Of a DNA stretch of 64,000 nt, positions 45,340-58,675 are shown piece by piece. Made by a program: the position numbers and the translations under genes. Under the pieces are notes generated by a model that saw only the letters and a list, made by a program, of their open reading frames with translations, was not told where the DNA came from and searched no databases. Source of the stretch: Metaphire vulgaris (lineage: Eukaryota; Annelida; Clitellata; Crassiclitellata; Megascolecidae); assembly GCA_018105865.1 (NCBI GenBank), contig CM030841.1, positions 9,309,729 to 9,373,728 on the forward strand. Direction: 5' to 3'. Each line of letters begins with the position of its first letter. The first letter of the stretch is position 1.

Positions 45340-46080
45340 TCCTCTACTCGGCCGCACATCGAACTGAAGGAACCATCCGTCAAATCATCCATAATCATCC
45401 AGGAAACGCCTCGTGTGCCTATAAAAAATATATGTGTCTAAATGTATATATACAGTATATAGGATATACAGTGTAGCCTCTATGAGACGCGTTCGGCGCA
45501 CGGTTCCTGTTGTTCGAACACGTCGTCTCTAACTACAATCGCGGTCGTTGGCAGCGATCGATGTGGCGTACCAGTTTACCGGCTGCGAGCGACGATAGAG
45601 TTTCCATCGCAGTGAGCCATGCAGAGAGACGCAGCACTGTACGTCGTAAAGAGCGCCTATGTTTCGGTGCTTCCCCCCCCTCCGCTAACTGCGAGACAGA
45701 CGAACCGCTGTCGTCTCTGCCGCCATTGTTCGGTCTTACAAAAGAAAGCAAGGAAACTTGTCAATCGTCGTCACGTGACCTGTTATCGACGTCTCCATTG
45801 GCCGAGAAATACCTCGTGACGACGCAAGATGGCTGCCGAAGAATTGTGGGCTTATTGAAAGGTGTCGCTGTCGAGCAGACGATGATATTCTGAGGATTCT
45901 GCAGGTGCGACGAAGTAGCTGATCAATCAATTGAGCTTCGTCACACGTGCGAGTTCATTTCGACGTGCGTTTTTTTAAGAGCGGATATAGGCCTACACAC
46001 GTAGAGATCGCGGAATCAAATTGGAGTAGGCCTCCTGCCGTTCACGTAATTTGAGCCATACGAGGCGCCACTATTTGCTT
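45340..46080 (-). promoter_or_regulatory. CpG-rich region upstream of ephrin exon 1
   Basis: About 700 bases rich in CG dinucleotides lie directly upstream of the ephrin start on its strand, in contrast to the CpG-poor flanks. This fits an unmethylated promoter/5'UTR region. On the plus strand it also holds CAAGATGGCTGCCG (about 45827), resembling a YY1-type site, with only a nine-codon frame after its ATG. There is no TATA box in a convincing position. Promoter role is inferred. Confidence 0.35.
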
Positions 46081-46195
46081 ATGCCATATTAAATCTTGAC
46101 CAGGGTATTTCAGGTGAAAACGCGCATTAAAATTGTCGATTCAAGCCAACTCTTCCTGTCTCATTAACCTTATTACGTAGATACCGCTAACTGAA

Positions 46196-46196
46196 C

Positions 46197-46233
<37 letters not shown>

Positions 46234-47090
46234 TAATAATAATAATAATAATAATCAAAACACAGAAATTTGTAGCTCTTATCCTCTCGATTTTCTCCTC
46301 TAGACAATAAATTTCATCCACTTCTTCTTCAGTAATATATACCTGTATAATTGTCAGATTTAATAATATTGTCACCATTATCACTCTGTCTTTATATCTC
46401 TCTATGTTTGTTTGTTTTCTAATCCTTCTTTAAAGTAATGCCACCCCTCTCTGCCTCTCTTTTCCTCATAAATAACCCTGATCTCCTCGTCTCCTCATCT
46501 GTTATATTACTGGTGAACTCAGGACCTTCTTGACTCACCTCTGCCAAAAAATATGTCCAATCGCGCCTTTCTCATTTCTGTATGATATTTGCTGAACTTC
46601 CCAGGTCGTAACATACTTCTAATATTCCACGTTCCAATTTTTAGCTTTTTCTGTTTTCCACAGGGTTTCGCTTGTTGACGACCTTTGAAGCCCTGTTACT
46701 CCCACTGCCGGACGCGTCTCCACCAACTAAGTCAGTGGCTCTAAGTCAGTGGCTCCGTTAACGTCGTTCGCTGATTTCTCTTTTACTGGATACATTTGCA
46801 CTAGGGATGTTAGTCAGGGTGGGTTCCCAGTTCCTTCCCTGCGGTGTTTTTCTGGAGACACCATCTCTCTGTCTAAGCGCTCTGCAGAGTTTAGCCTGCT
46901 CTTGGGCAGTTTTCCGGGGTACCACGAGGAGGTACTGCGGCGAGCTTTCGTACGAGAGGCTATACCAACCGAGAGGTCTTCACTCATCAGAGCTGCCTCT
47001 CCTTTCGCCCCCGGTGGGGCTAGCTGGTGATCGATTTGTCCTCGGTCTCTAGGACCTCTTCATCGATACTTGGACGCTTCGCACGATTAA
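46196..47090 (-). mobile_element. LINE 5' part (endonuclease), inverted
   Basis: On the minus strand it reads KIGTWNIRSMLRPGKFSKYH and TEMRKARLDIFFG, then with frame breaks EVSQEGPEFTSN and LLNLTIIQVY...EEEVDEIY. GTWN-(V/I)-RSM and (N)-x-(T)IIQVYAPT are the APE endonuclease motifs of non-LTR elements. GC-rich sequence to about 47080 fits the element's 5'UTR. An (AAT)n run borders it at 46196-46255. Dead copy. Confidence 0.8.
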
Positions 47091-47099
47091 CCCCCCTAA

Positions 47100-48919
47100 A
47101 AAAAAGAATATGGGAGACTAAATAACCAGCTGCGAAGATCAACAGAAAAGGCGAAAGAGAAATGGTGGGAGAATAAATGTCAAGAAATAGAAAAGTTACA
47201 AGGACAAGGGAAACAGGATCAAGTATATAAGGAAGTAAAAGATTTAACAAAGAAAGAAGGTATGCAAGGAGCAGGGCGGGTATTAAAGACAAACAAGGAA
47301 ATACACTCACAACCCAACGAGAAGTGGAAGAGAGATGGAAAGAATATATAGAAGAATTATACCTGAAAGACAGCAAACCAACGGAACTCAATATAGAGGA
47401 ACAGCAAACAGTTGAAAGCGAAGAGCTAGGACCAGGACTGGTGAAAGAAGAAATTCTGCACGCATTAGAAGAGATGAAAAACAACAAAGCAGAAGGAGTG
47501 GATCATATTAGCAGAAGCAATAAAGATACTAGGAGAGAATGCAACGAACGAACTGGTCGAAATCTGCCAACAAATCTAAAATAATGACAGGAGAATGGCC
47601 AAACGATTTTCTACAATCAATAATGATTCCGATTAAAAAGAAAGTAAATGCAATGGAATGCGAGGACCATAGAACTATCAGTCTATTGTGTCACGCGGCG
47701 AAGATAATACTTTAGGTCATTACAAAAAGAGTACAAGGAAAACAGATGCAATAGGATTTCCTTGGAGAGGATCAGTTTGGGTTTCGGAAGGAAAAGGAAC
47801 ACGGGATGCAATCGGATGCTTAAGAATGCTAAGTGAGAGAAGACTTCAAAAATGGAAAAATATCTTTATATGCTTCGTGGATTACGAAAAAGCGTTTGAC
47901 AGAGTAGATTGGAGGATTTTGATGAGAGCACTGAAAAGGGTGGGAGTGGATTGGAGAGACAGAAGACTGATAGCAAACCTATACCTTGGACAGTCAGTGA
48001 AGGTGAGAATAGAGGGAGAACTGAGTGAATCGTGTATGATTGGGAGGAGTAAGGCAGGGATGTCCACTGTCACCGCTGTTGTTTAACATATACATCGAAG
48101 AATTAGTACAAGAGGCGATGGAGAATACAGATAAGGGAGTAAAAGTCGGAGGAGTACTACTAAAGGGGCTGCGCTTCGCAGACGATCAGGCCATGCTAGC
48201 AAGCAATCAAAAAGGGCTTCAAGAAGTAATGGATAAACTGATACAAGTGTCAGAAAAGTATGGAATGAGAATCAATACAAAAAGACTAAAGTTATGGTAA
48301 TAAGTAAAAAAGAAGGAATGAGAGTAGACATAAAGGTTTACGGACAGATCATAGAGCAAGTGAAGGAATTTAGCTATCTAGGAAGTCTGATAACAACTGA
48401 TGCCAGATGCAATAAAGAGATAAGAAGACGTATAGCAATAGCAAAGGAAGCTTTTACAAGAGAAAGGAGCTGATGCAAAGTAAACTAAAACTAAACCTAA
48501 AAAAGAGATTGGTAAAAACATTGATATGGAGTGTGGCGTTGTAAAGGGCGGATCGTGGACAATGAGAAAGGAAGATATAAAACGATTAAGGCTTTTGAAA
48601 TGTGGATTTGGAGGAAAATGCTAACAGTAAAATACACAGATTATAAAACAAACGAGGAAGTCATGAAGGAGATTTGGAAGAAAGAAGCCTGATAGATACA
48701 ATGAAAAAGGCAGAGAAATTGGATGGGACATGTCCTCCGGCATGACTGTCTTAAGAACAATAATCGAAGGTAAAAATGGAGGGAAAGAGAGGAGAGGTAG
48801 ACCGAGAAAGATGATGTTGGTGTGGATGATGAATAAAGGATATCAGGAACTCAAAGAAGAAGCAAGCAATCGATCGGAGTGGAGAAACTGGATACCTGGA
48901 CCTGTCAGAGACAGAAACA

Positions 48920-48927
<8 letters not shown>
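47100..48927 (+). mobile_element. LINE reverse-transcriptase part with (AAT)n tail
   Basis: Plus-strand frames, broken by shifts and stops, read WWENKCQEIEKLQ, ERWKEYIEELY, ALEEMKNNKAEGVDHI, MTGEWPNDFLQSIMIPI, EDQFGFRKEKGTRDAIG, CFVDYEKAFDRVDWR, GVRQGCPLSPLLFNIYIEEL and LRFADDQAML (the catalytic Asp-Asp box). Then come GMRINTK, FSYLGSLITTDARCNKEIRR, and a C-terminal GKERRGRPRK segment. This is an APE-type non-LTR reverse transcriptase. The stop in AKIIL-stop-VITK and several frameshifts make it a pseudogene. It ends in AAT repeats. Confidence 0.92.
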
Positions 48928-48958
<31 letters not shown>

Positions 48959-48963
48959 CAACG

Positions 48964-49004
<41 letters not shown>

Positions 49005-49100
49005 TACTTTTATAGCACCATTTCTAATACTCTAAAGGTATCAATAGATGGTCCCTCAAATTCATCAGAAAAAGACCGGGTCATTCCAGGAAACGCGGGA
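48925..49100 (+). mobile_element. (AAT)n runs and SINE-like repeat S fragment
   Basis: Two AAT runs separated by CCAACGG, then TGTACTTTTATAGCACCATT through AGACCGGGTCATTCCAGG as in the copies at 27865 and 39529. Confidence 0.7.
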
Positions 49101-49738
49101 CCGCTGACTCAGGGAATCTTGGGACTTGTTCATTAATCTCTTGTGGGCTTCTGTAATGTATTCCTAAACATTGGTACTGCAAAATCCATTGAAGACGATC
49201 TCCCCCGGAGTCCCCCCGCAATAAGGTATTGAATTGCTCTGCGCCAGTAGCGGTTCTAGGAAAATAAATCTCGGGGGCTTTGCCCTAATCTGTGCCCGCT
49301 TAGCCGGAGGCGCTTCTAGTTCACAAAAAGTCTGGTGAGTAAATGAAGATCAATACCAGTTTTATTGAGTGTCATGCCCTCACCTGGTGTGATTTAAATT
49401 AACCCAACAAAAAAACTGGGTGGGGCAAAACTTAAATTTGGGGACTAAAGACAGATGACCAATTGTAAGCCTATTAGACATTAGAGTAGGGTACATAATT
49501 GTAAGAGAAGAAATATCACTTCTTTAGACAATTTTCTTGTAGGTTTTCGAGCCTTTCCTTCGCGCGATGTCTTGCATATATCCTTAGTAATAATAATGCA
49601 ATGATTTTTAATGATTTTTGATTTGCCGCCTAGATATAAAAATCAGGAATTATTAGTTAGTTAACCCGACTGTAATTATACACTGGAGCAAAGTCCACAT
49701 CGGCAACTGTCTAGCAACTTTAGGCGCTCTCAAGAAAC

Positions 49739-49932
49739 CAGGGAATTTTTACACCCTAACACCCTCAAACACCCTCCTAATTTGAGACCGACACCCCTCA
49801 ACACCCTCCTCCAATCTGAGCCTGGGATGACCTTATTTTTGCTTGTCAAACTTTCTGAGCAGGGACCGACCCCCAGATTTCCCCCCAGAATATACCAACA
49901 CCCCCAAATTGATAATCCTAGAAATAACCCTG
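49739..49932. mobile_element. hAT-like MITE, CAGGGTCATTTTTAGG family, inverted
   Basis: Ends CAGGGAATTTTTACACCC and TCCTAGAAATAACCCTG; flanks CAAGAAAC/CAAGAACC (7 of 8). Module TGACCTTATTTTTGCTTGTCA at 49828. Confidence 0.82.
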
Positions 49933-50094
49933 CAAGAACCGATAATTTCGCTGCTAAATATTAAGACCGAGCCAGATGGGGTTCTTTGGATTCGAGGTCC
50001 CTGGCTCTGACCCACGAGTGCCATAGGCTATCACTGTGTGAGCCTATAGTAGGCCTAATGCTATTTCGATGCGTCCACTCCATTTTTAAAGAGC

Positions 50095-50460
50095 ATCTGG
50101 AATACAGGGACACTATTATGACAAGTTACTAAACAGTCCAATTCAGCCCAAACAAACCATGCTGGAAAGAGTAAAACAAAGGAAACTCCATCCTTTTGGG
50201 CACATAGGCCTATATGCAGAATGAAAGAGGACAGAAAGATCAAAGCTCTAACCTCTAATGTGTGGAATAATGGAGGGTGCCAATAAGAGAGGGAGACCAC
50301 ACAAGCAATGGTGTGATGATATTGAAGAATGGTGAAAGCAGTTTACAGGATCTTAGCCACAGAGCAACAGACAGGAAAAAATGGCAGGAAACTGTGGAGA
50401 TGGCATTATACACCAACCGACGATGAGCCCACGGTTAATAATGATGACTAAACAGTACGT
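50095..50460 (+). mobile_element. LINE C-terminal fragment
   Basis: Reads LERVKQRKLHPFGHIGLYAE, then GIMEGANKRGRPHKQWCDDI with stops; typical C-terminal motifs of an APE-type LINE. Confidence 0.7.
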
Positions 50461-50591
50461 TACTAAAAGTTACTAACAACTAAACGTCTGTTGACATGGG
50501 ATAACGACTGCTGATACTGCTGGAGGATCAAACGCAGAAGCACGAAAGCGACAGCAGCAATGGCAGGTTTCAACACAATTTGGAAAAACAA

Positions 50592-50858
50592 GCAGTGGCG
50601 CAGCCAGCTCTTAACACCAGGAGAGCGGCGAGCATATTAAACAGGCGCCATCTAGCCAATCCACATCAAAAGGCGCCGCCACATAGAATTTTTTCCCAGA
50701 CAGCTCAACAAGTCCTGACAAGCAAAAAGGTCCCCGTGACCGATAGTTTGCTGTTACTTCTCTTTTAAAAATTTAATTTCCTAATTTTAATTTATTACGA
50801 AAATGGCGCCACTATTATGAAAATGGCGTCACTCATTCGCCACGTGGAACCGCCACTG
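50592..50858. mobile_element. hAT-like element inside LINE debris
   Basis: Starts CAGTGGCGCAGCCAGCTC and ends GTGGAACCGCCACTG; the two ends resemble different families and the flanks do not match, so it may be a chimera. TGACAAGCAAAAAGGTC module at 50716. LINE remnant (LGTMDGDNRRGRSRRMTRR) follows at 50868-50930. Confidence 0.5.
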
Positions 50859-50938
50859 TGGGAAGGTCATGCTGGGAACTATGGACGGAGACAACCGCAG
50901 AGGCAGATCAAGGAGAATGACTAGACGACATCGTTGAC

Positions 50939-51302
50939 CAGTGGCGGCTCCCACAGAGGCCCGTACCTTCTTATTGAATGCCTAGCCCCAGTGGCCCCCT
51001 TTTGGGACCCTATTCTTACTACTACATACCTAACAAATAGTTGGCCCCATGACATCCCACTCTCAAAAAAAACTGTCATAACCCTGATACCAAAGTATAA
51101 GCTCCACATGGGGTGATGAGGCCTGCCCCAGGGATATTTTACACCCTTACACAGAATAGCCTGGCCCCCAGTGGCCCCCAGTTGGGACCCTGGAAACTTA
51201 ATGCCACATACATTAAACAACAAATGGTTTGTTTTCATGATTAAGTTGCCATTATATCGGCCCAATTCTTCATGCAAACTATAAATGATAGAGCCGCCAC
51301 TG
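50939..51302. mobile_element. hAT-like GGCGGCTC family, rearranged copy
   Basis: Starts CAGTGGCGGCTCCCACAG and ends ATAGAGCCGCCACTG. The GTTGGCCCCATG/GTGGCCCCCAGTTGGGACCC body occurs twice. No matching flanks, consistent with two copies joined. Confidence 0.55.
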
Positions 51303-51713
51303 CCCACATGCCAACTCCTGGATTTGGGGATTAACAATTCTAGCAACTATCGACAGATGCCAACTGACCAAGTGCATTACTAAAATGGCTCTAGATAAGT
51401 TCTTTAGTTGGTTAATCTTCATACTAACCACTGGCCGGCCAATTTTTAAAAAGATAAGTGGTTGATTGGACTACTTACTCCTTACTTACCAACCAAATTT
51501 TCAAACTGTGTGGCAAAATAATTGCATATAGAATTATACCCATTTGTGGGTTCCAGTTGACCAAATAGTCATTAATAATGGGGTTTACATAATTTTGAAT
51601 ATGGTGAATCAAATACTTATAAAATAATATTAGCTAATTAAAGCAACATTTTGTTGCTTGATGATGATGATGATGATGATTATGATGACGACGATAATGA
51701 TGGTGATACCAAA

Positions 51714-51840
51714 CAGGGATATTTTTACATCCCTTACATCCTCACACCCCCAATTTGAGGTCGACACCCCACCTCCCCAAATTGGTAATGTGACAATGGT
51801 ACGCATATAAAAATGCATATTAATTAGCCCTGAACACCTC
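51714..51840. mobile_element. Partial CAGGGTCATTTTTAGG-family element
   Basis: CAGGGATATTTTTACATCCC and the TTTGAGGTCGACACCCC block match 49739; the right half has decayed. Confidence 0.5.
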
Positions 51841-51899
51841 CCCCCAATGGAGAAGGACACCCCAAACTTTTATCCAATTTCCATGACGCTGTAGAGTAC

Positions 51900-52846
51900 T
51901 TGAGTTTTTTTACTTCACATCTAACATGTTTCTTGATACATCATGCCAGACTAACAAATGCAACAATCGGAAGACATTAAACATTAACAATTATAAGGAA
52001 ACATGAAATTCTTCACAACACGTGAAATATTTCTCAGATTTCAACTGATCACTGATCTCGGTTTTACTGAGAAAATAAAATTTTCATCAATAAAATTACT
52101 GCATGTTTCATCAAATATTTTGTGTGGTCTGAACTGCTAATGACTGTCCAAACAGCTAAAAACTACATTGACTCCTGCAAGACATCGGCACATAAAAATA
52201 ATGAGTGATTTGGATAATCAAGACCAGAGTTTAAAATAACAGACTTATTTATTGAACATATCCTGGAAAGTTACGTGGCAAACTGATCAAGTTTCCACCA
52301 AGCAATAAATTATAGATTTTTGCCACATTAATGTCTTCATATGCAAAAGGAAGTTATCAATAAATAAATATATATCCTCTTATGTTTAGCATAATTAAGT
52401 ATTAAAGATTAAAAACTACAAATAACATGCAGACATTGGACAAGAGTAAATGTTCCATAGTAGAAGCAGGAGATTCAGTTAGACTCAAACCAAAAGAAAT
52501 CAGGTACAGTCAAACACATTTAATGTCACTCCTCCTAGTGTCATGCTATTGTTGCTGTCACATCATCTCTGATCGCCAGTCACCATCAATGCCATGCATT
52601 CAACTCTTGCTGGTGTCAAATCTGCTTAACAAACTAGACACAGTGAATAGTGTGTCGGAGTCACATTAATCAAGTTTGACTGTAAAGTAGAAAAATATCA
52701 TCCAATTAAATGATAAACACAGATTGTCTTAGCATCAGTAAATGAAACAATATATACTAGCATGCATTTAATTAAATAATACTGATGCAAACAGTAGTCA
52801 AGAGCAATGTTTAGCACTTTCATCAACTTTTTATTAAGTGATAATA

Positions 52847-52891
<45 letters not shown>

Positions 52892-55190
52892 GCACACGCT
52901 ATTACCTGTTTAGGGTAATAAATATAACAGCCATCAAATCAAATTGTCTTCTGGTAATATTGCATGTGAATAAACTAAGTCTACATTTACAGATGACATT
53001 GGTATTTCATATGGGTCTTTTCAGTGAGGGACTTTTCTCCCCAAATGCTTGAAATCCCCAAAACATTTGGAATGAAGAAGTTCTTGAGCACCAGAAACTA
53101 CACAGCTGAAATGGGAAAAAAATGCATCATGCATATTGGAATTGCCATTACCCTAAGCTGTGAGATGAGCTGAAAACTAAATTTCATTGACCAGGAATGT
53201 TCTGAAGAGTCCCAGAGGTCAACAGATTTGCATGTATTTGCAAAATTAAATTACCAAATCATCAATATAAATTCAACAATTAAATATGAATATTTGTGTT
53301 AAAAGTCCTTCAAGCAAAAAAACCATTGCAAAAAAACAACAATGCACCTTCCTGTAGATACGCTACTGCCTAAAATGGTAAGAAAACAGGATCATAACCT
53401 GATCAGGCCAGTAAACAAAACTAAAGGGTTTTGACTCTCCAAACGGCTGTTAAGACACTGATTCAGATAATGAATGCCCAGATGAAAGCATACCTCACTG
53501 GAGTAGAGTATTAAAGATTTAAAATAAAAATTATCATATAAATGGAACGGAATATATCTATGAGATAAATTATAGAAGTTTTTTTAGAACTTTATTGGTT
53601 CAAGGTGTGTCAGCATTATCTAGTTACGATCATACAAAATATATTAACTAAAACAAATACTGAAAATAACTATGGAAGTATAAATATTATTTATGCCAGT
53701 AATTTTCCTAAAAGAAAACCTGATTAATTAAACCTGTAAATTCTGCTGGTCAAGTACTCTATAATAATAATAATAAAATTTAACAATAATAAAATTGAAC
53801 AATAATCATTATTATTTAGTAAGAAAAGAGTCATTCTATAAATCTACAGACTTAGTCTAAAATGCTCTCTGCAGGAGAAACATTTTCAAAACCTTTGTGT
53901 GAAGTGTGAAGAATCTTACACTAATACGACAAGTAATTAATTTTGTTATCACTGCAGGAAACTGAACATGAAAAACAATAAAACAGTCACTGTTCAAGTT
54001 ATTTGAGCAACTATATGGAAACAGGCAGACAAAGTAGCACACACACAGAATTCAAATGAAAATGAGTCTCAAAATCTATCAGCAGGGTTCCAACTGTGTT
54101 CCAATATTCAGCCATTCATTGCAACTTATCTTAGTTCAATGAATACAATGTACATAATGTATACAGCATATTACAGCTAAATAACACATCGTATACATTT
54201 GCATCATGATATGCGCGTGTGCATACACACGTGGAATTGCTACACACATAGAAAACAGGATATTTTAAAAAATACAATTTAAATATTGAAATACAAAATT
54301 TCTGTCAAAGCTGCAACAGTTTGCTATTCAAAGTGATGTATACCATTCAGCATAGGCATATAAATTGAAGATTTTCTGTTTGATTATTAGACAAATGCTA
54401 TACCCTTAACAATGAATGAAAATTTTGATTTCATAGAGTTTGGAAACACCTAGAAAATAATTTTGAATCAATGGACTCCAAAGTAAAATACCAGACAAAA
54501 TATGAAACCATATAAGCCACAGGCATACAAGTCTGCTATTGAATAAATGAATAAATAAAATAGCAGATAGCCCTCAAATATGTCATAACTGGCAATGGTA
54601 AAATATATCAAAATTAACAACACAATATACATTTATTACTGTACAAAATCTCCCTAAAACAAAATAAATAGCACTTTTGGCAATAAACATAAAACAGCAA
54701 AACAATCATTACAAATAATAAAAAATAAAATTCTGAAACAGCAGATTCATTGAATATCGAAATCGAGCGACTAAACATAACACTGCTTCAAGCATGACAG
54801 ACTACTTCCAGCTATAGATTTTTAAAGCAAAAACTGTCTGATAACCAGTTTAAACACAAATAGAACATCAAGATGTTTAGTTTGGAATGCAAAACAAGTA
54901 CAAATGTACGATGAATTGGAGAGTTAAAGCTATGTTCTTAAGCGCCAGTAAGACAAAAATTACTGAGGATAAACACAAACTTTTCTGGCAGTACAAAAGA
55001 CACAAATGAATCAGCCCAATGGAACCCGATACATTTTTGCATAGCTTTTGCATCAGTTCCCTCATAAAATCCTGCTATGATGCCAAGGTTTATACTTTAA
55101 AGTCTTCCTGCATGTTTAAACTTTACCTAAAATTTAAACATTTTACATGGTTATGGCATAAATAATTTATTATGACATGGATGTTAATGC
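51900..55190. other. AT-rich sequence, no gene seen
   Basis: Transposon density drops sharply and no coding pattern was found. An (AT)n run lies at 52848-52889. It lies downstream of ARHGAP39 on that gene's strand and might include distal 3'UTR. Confidence 0.35.
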
Positions 55191-55194
55191 ACAT

Positions 55195-55370
55195 TAAGTC
55201 ATCCACAAAGTGAAGAATCACAATTGCAAAACAAGTCAGAGGTGAATTTTCCCAAGGTCACTGCATAGTGGCCGGGGTCAGATTTGAACCTGTTGCCCTC
55301 CAGTTGCATGGGTTACCCTCCAGTGGCGTGGCAAGAATCCTACTGATACTCCACCATGACTCCAATAAAT
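55195..55370 (-). mobile_element. tRNA-derived SINE
   Basis: On the minus strand, GGAGTCATGGTGGAGTATCA is followed by a B-box-like GGTTCAAATCT and then CCTTGGGAAAATTCACCTC, the common post-tRNA motif of SINEs. Confidence 0.5.
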
Positions 55371-55668
55371 CCTTTAAACTCGGCATTTAAAGACATTAAC
55401 AATAATTATAAGTAGATCAACAAATCAAACTACTATATTAGATTTTACTACAATTAGAGATCAAGATAGAAAACCAAGAGACATTGCAGACAATCATACA
55501 ATGACACAAAAACATCTAGCCACAAACCCTTGTGGGACTGTTCTATGCTTCAAATAAAAATCTAGTCTAAAAACACATATTCCAAGTGGCTTTTCCTCTG
55601 CAGCCCATCCTGTAATCTTCCACTCTGATCGATCTCTGGAATCGACCAGATCTTTTGCAGATGTGGCA

Positions 55669-55803
55669 GTTGAGGGGCAGAAGATGTCAGAGTGGGTTAC
55701 ACACTGGAGCGGTAGGCTGTTGGGTTTCGGTTCAAGTCCCGTTATCGCCCCTAGTGTTTTTCACACAGGCAGTAGTGCCTCCTAAGTCAACTTAAACCAC
55801 ACT
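55669..55803 (+). mobile_element. SINE with tRNA-like head and S-type tail
   Basis: A-box-like GTCAGAGTGGGTTACACACTGG and B-box GGTTCAAGTCCCG, then GTTTTTCACACAGG and GTGCCTCCTAAGTCAACTT. It links the tail seen at 14305, 25020 and 39529 to a tRNA-derived head. Confidence 0.6.
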
Positions 55804-57114
55804 ATAGTACATGGCTTTGAAGATCACCAACTGATACCTCTGTACATTAGAACTGTGCAACAAAAAGTGCATCATCACCATTACCACCACCAGTTTAGTT
55901 TTTAAAAATGCCATTAAACCTAATACACACAACTACTTATGGCTCTGCAGTAATAGTGAAAAGAAATACCAAAAGTTTGTACTATTTATCTAAATTGACA
56001 AACTGAAGCCATCTACAAATATTGCAATAATGAATAAAATGACTAGTTTCACTTCTAGTGCAGTTCAATCGTAGTGATGTTGGTGATGGGTTCTGGATCA
56101 AGTTGGCTTAGAACACTTGAGCTATCACATCTTTGGAAATGACAATCAAACACTTAACTTGGAGGATTCAGATTGCCTGGAGACTACACAAATGTAAAAT
56201 CTTACATTTATATAGTGCATTGATAATAATGAACTACTGATATTCATTAGCTTCATAGAGCGCTACACAGACTGTATCAAATTTCACTCTGCACCGGTGG
56301 ATATGCGAATGCCGGGGAAGTGAACCCAGGTGGAAGGAATGAAGGACGAGGCAAACAGACTGCTTCTGGATCAGGATCTGTACAGGAGTGAAAACGAATT
56401 GCTATATTTCAAACAACTAGCAATCTATAATATTAAGATCCTTGTTCTGTATGTCTCTCTGTTACCTTCAAGCGTTCTCATTGGTTGACGAAGAAGCGTT
56501 TGACGAAGCGTACGTTTAGCACGGTTTAGTCGAGTCATTGCAGCGTCAGAGGGGTGGGCGTGCGACGACGTTGCTATTGGTAACAATCGTTCGTAGCTTG
56601 AGGAAGTTACGCAATTTTAACGTACATTTTAACGTACACAAAAAATACGTGTACAGTGTCACAAATGGTCACAGTTGCGTGATTTCAACGTACATAGGCC
56701 TAATTATTACGTGGCGCAGAGCTTGGCTAGGTGGCGTATGTGCAGTACATCATTGAAATGTTGTTCAGCATGAATTCAATGATTGGGTATTAGGTATAGG
56801 TATTGGATTAGTATTATCCTGCACTGCGAGCGAAGCGAGTGCGAGTGAAGCGAGCATCTTTCTAGTAAATAAATAAAACTTCAGCAGTTTTAAAAGTCTA
56901 AGCATCTGATCAAATGTGGTGGATTCAATGATTCAAACAGATTCTGCCCATAAGAACCCGAGTGTGACGGATAAAAACAGCCTCAGACTTCCTAAGTATA
57001 AATAATTAATTAGTGATATTCATATTTCACATGAGCTCAAGTCAACATTATAAAAGCTATAGAAATTCACATGCAATGCAAACATCTGCTATTTAAAGTT
57101 AGCATACAATATAG

Positions 57115-57400
57115 TGCGGGAAGTTAGCAGAGTGGTAACAGCGTTGGACGATGGAGCAGAAGGTCGCGGGTTCGATTCCCGCAGGAGCCCTAAGGTCAAT
57201 TCAGCCTTCATTCGCTAGAGGGCGGTGGTAACTGAGTAGCAGCTGTGGCTGCGAAGGTAAAACGTGGGTCTAGAGAAAGCAATGGCAAACTACTCTAGAT
57301 TAATGGCTTTAGCCACCTGCATCGCTGCTTGCCTGACACCGGAGATCAGCGCTGGGCTCTACGCTCAAAATCGAGTATGGGCGAACCATTACCTTTTTAT
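57115..57400 (+). mobile_element. tRNA-derived SINE, full-length-looking
   Basis: TTAGCAGAGTGGTAACAGCG (A box) and GCGGGTTCGATTCCCGC (perfect T-arm, B box) lie 30 bases apart. About 200 bases of unrelated body follow, including GAAAGCAATGGCAAACTACT, and a short T-rich end. The acceptor stem does not pair, so it is not a functional tRNA. Confidence 0.7.
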
Positions 57401-57670
57401 ACAATATATGAATGTACAGTAACACAATATGCATCACTATTTACAGGAAATATTACCTGGTAATAACCAAAGACAGTCGATATATTCTTACAACCAACTT
57501 TCAAAATAAAATTCAAATTAAAGTGTTCATGAACAAAACCACGCTCTAATTGAGTGCTCAGTTTGTTCGTAGTTATCCAGAACATTGATCGTTGTTCGAT
57601 ATACTATATTTTCAATTGAAAAGTGTCCTAGCAGTACTTGTACGATATGCCACCATAATCAGTTCTTGAT

Positions 57671-57706
<36 letters not shown>

Positions 57707-57898
57707 TGATTGTATGGTTACACAGAAATGCAAGGTCGGTGTGTCTTACGTTTAGAAATATTCACACTCTAAAATGGCTACACAAATCATGATATACATT
57801 TGAAAATATTCTACACTCATGCTGAAATTTGATAGATTCTATATGCCAAGTAAATCTATTCCTTTTAGTGACCAGTCATGAATACAAAGAGCCACAGT

Positions 57899-58036
<138 letters not shown>

Positions 58037-58188
58037 GGATAGATCATGACCAAAAGACAAGCCTTCCTCATGCAAATCTGTCATACCACAGCAAAGCATA
58101 AGAGAACTCTTCATAATATATTTCTTAAAGTACAGTGCATTACTAAAAATGCACTCAAAAACCCTATGGCTGACTTCATAATAAAAGA

Positions 58189-58190
58189 AG

Positions 58191-58241
<51 letters not shown>
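58189..58241 (+). repeat. (AT)n microsatellite
   Basis: About 26 AT units. Confidence 0.95.
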
Positions 58242-58246
<5 letters not shown>

Positions 58247-58675
58247 AAAATTTCAATTTAAGAGAATTCACCATCAAAATTTTGTCAGTGATGCAAGTGA
58301 TATCTTAAACAAATTGAAAAATTGCAGTTTAACTTTTCAAAAGCCTCAAATTATCATTCTTTACACTTATTAATACCAACTGATAAGTATCTCTAGTAAC
58401 TGCTAAAGGGTCAAAAACTGAAATAACATGCCAAGAAATAGAAGATAACAAATGACAAGTGAACAGTATTTCATCCTCTAGTAAACAACAAGTAATAACA
58501 AGATTCACCGGAAAAACCTTTGTAAACAGATATTATATAGTGATGCAGGCTCAAATTTCAATAAGAGTAAAACTCTGACATAAACAACTTTTACAAGAAC
58601 AGATTCATCTTTGCAATAAGTTCCATAGGAACAATATTAAGAGAAGTTGAGGTCACAACCGCTTTTACTTTTAGC

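Noticed and set aside
50939..51302. Target duplication for the rearranged GGCGGCTC element
   Set aside because: Flanks TCGTTGAC and CCCACATG do not match; the copy appears to be two elements joined.
57117..57195. Possible tRNA gene
   Set aside because: T-arm and A/B boxes are good, but the acceptor stem does not pair and a SINE body follows.
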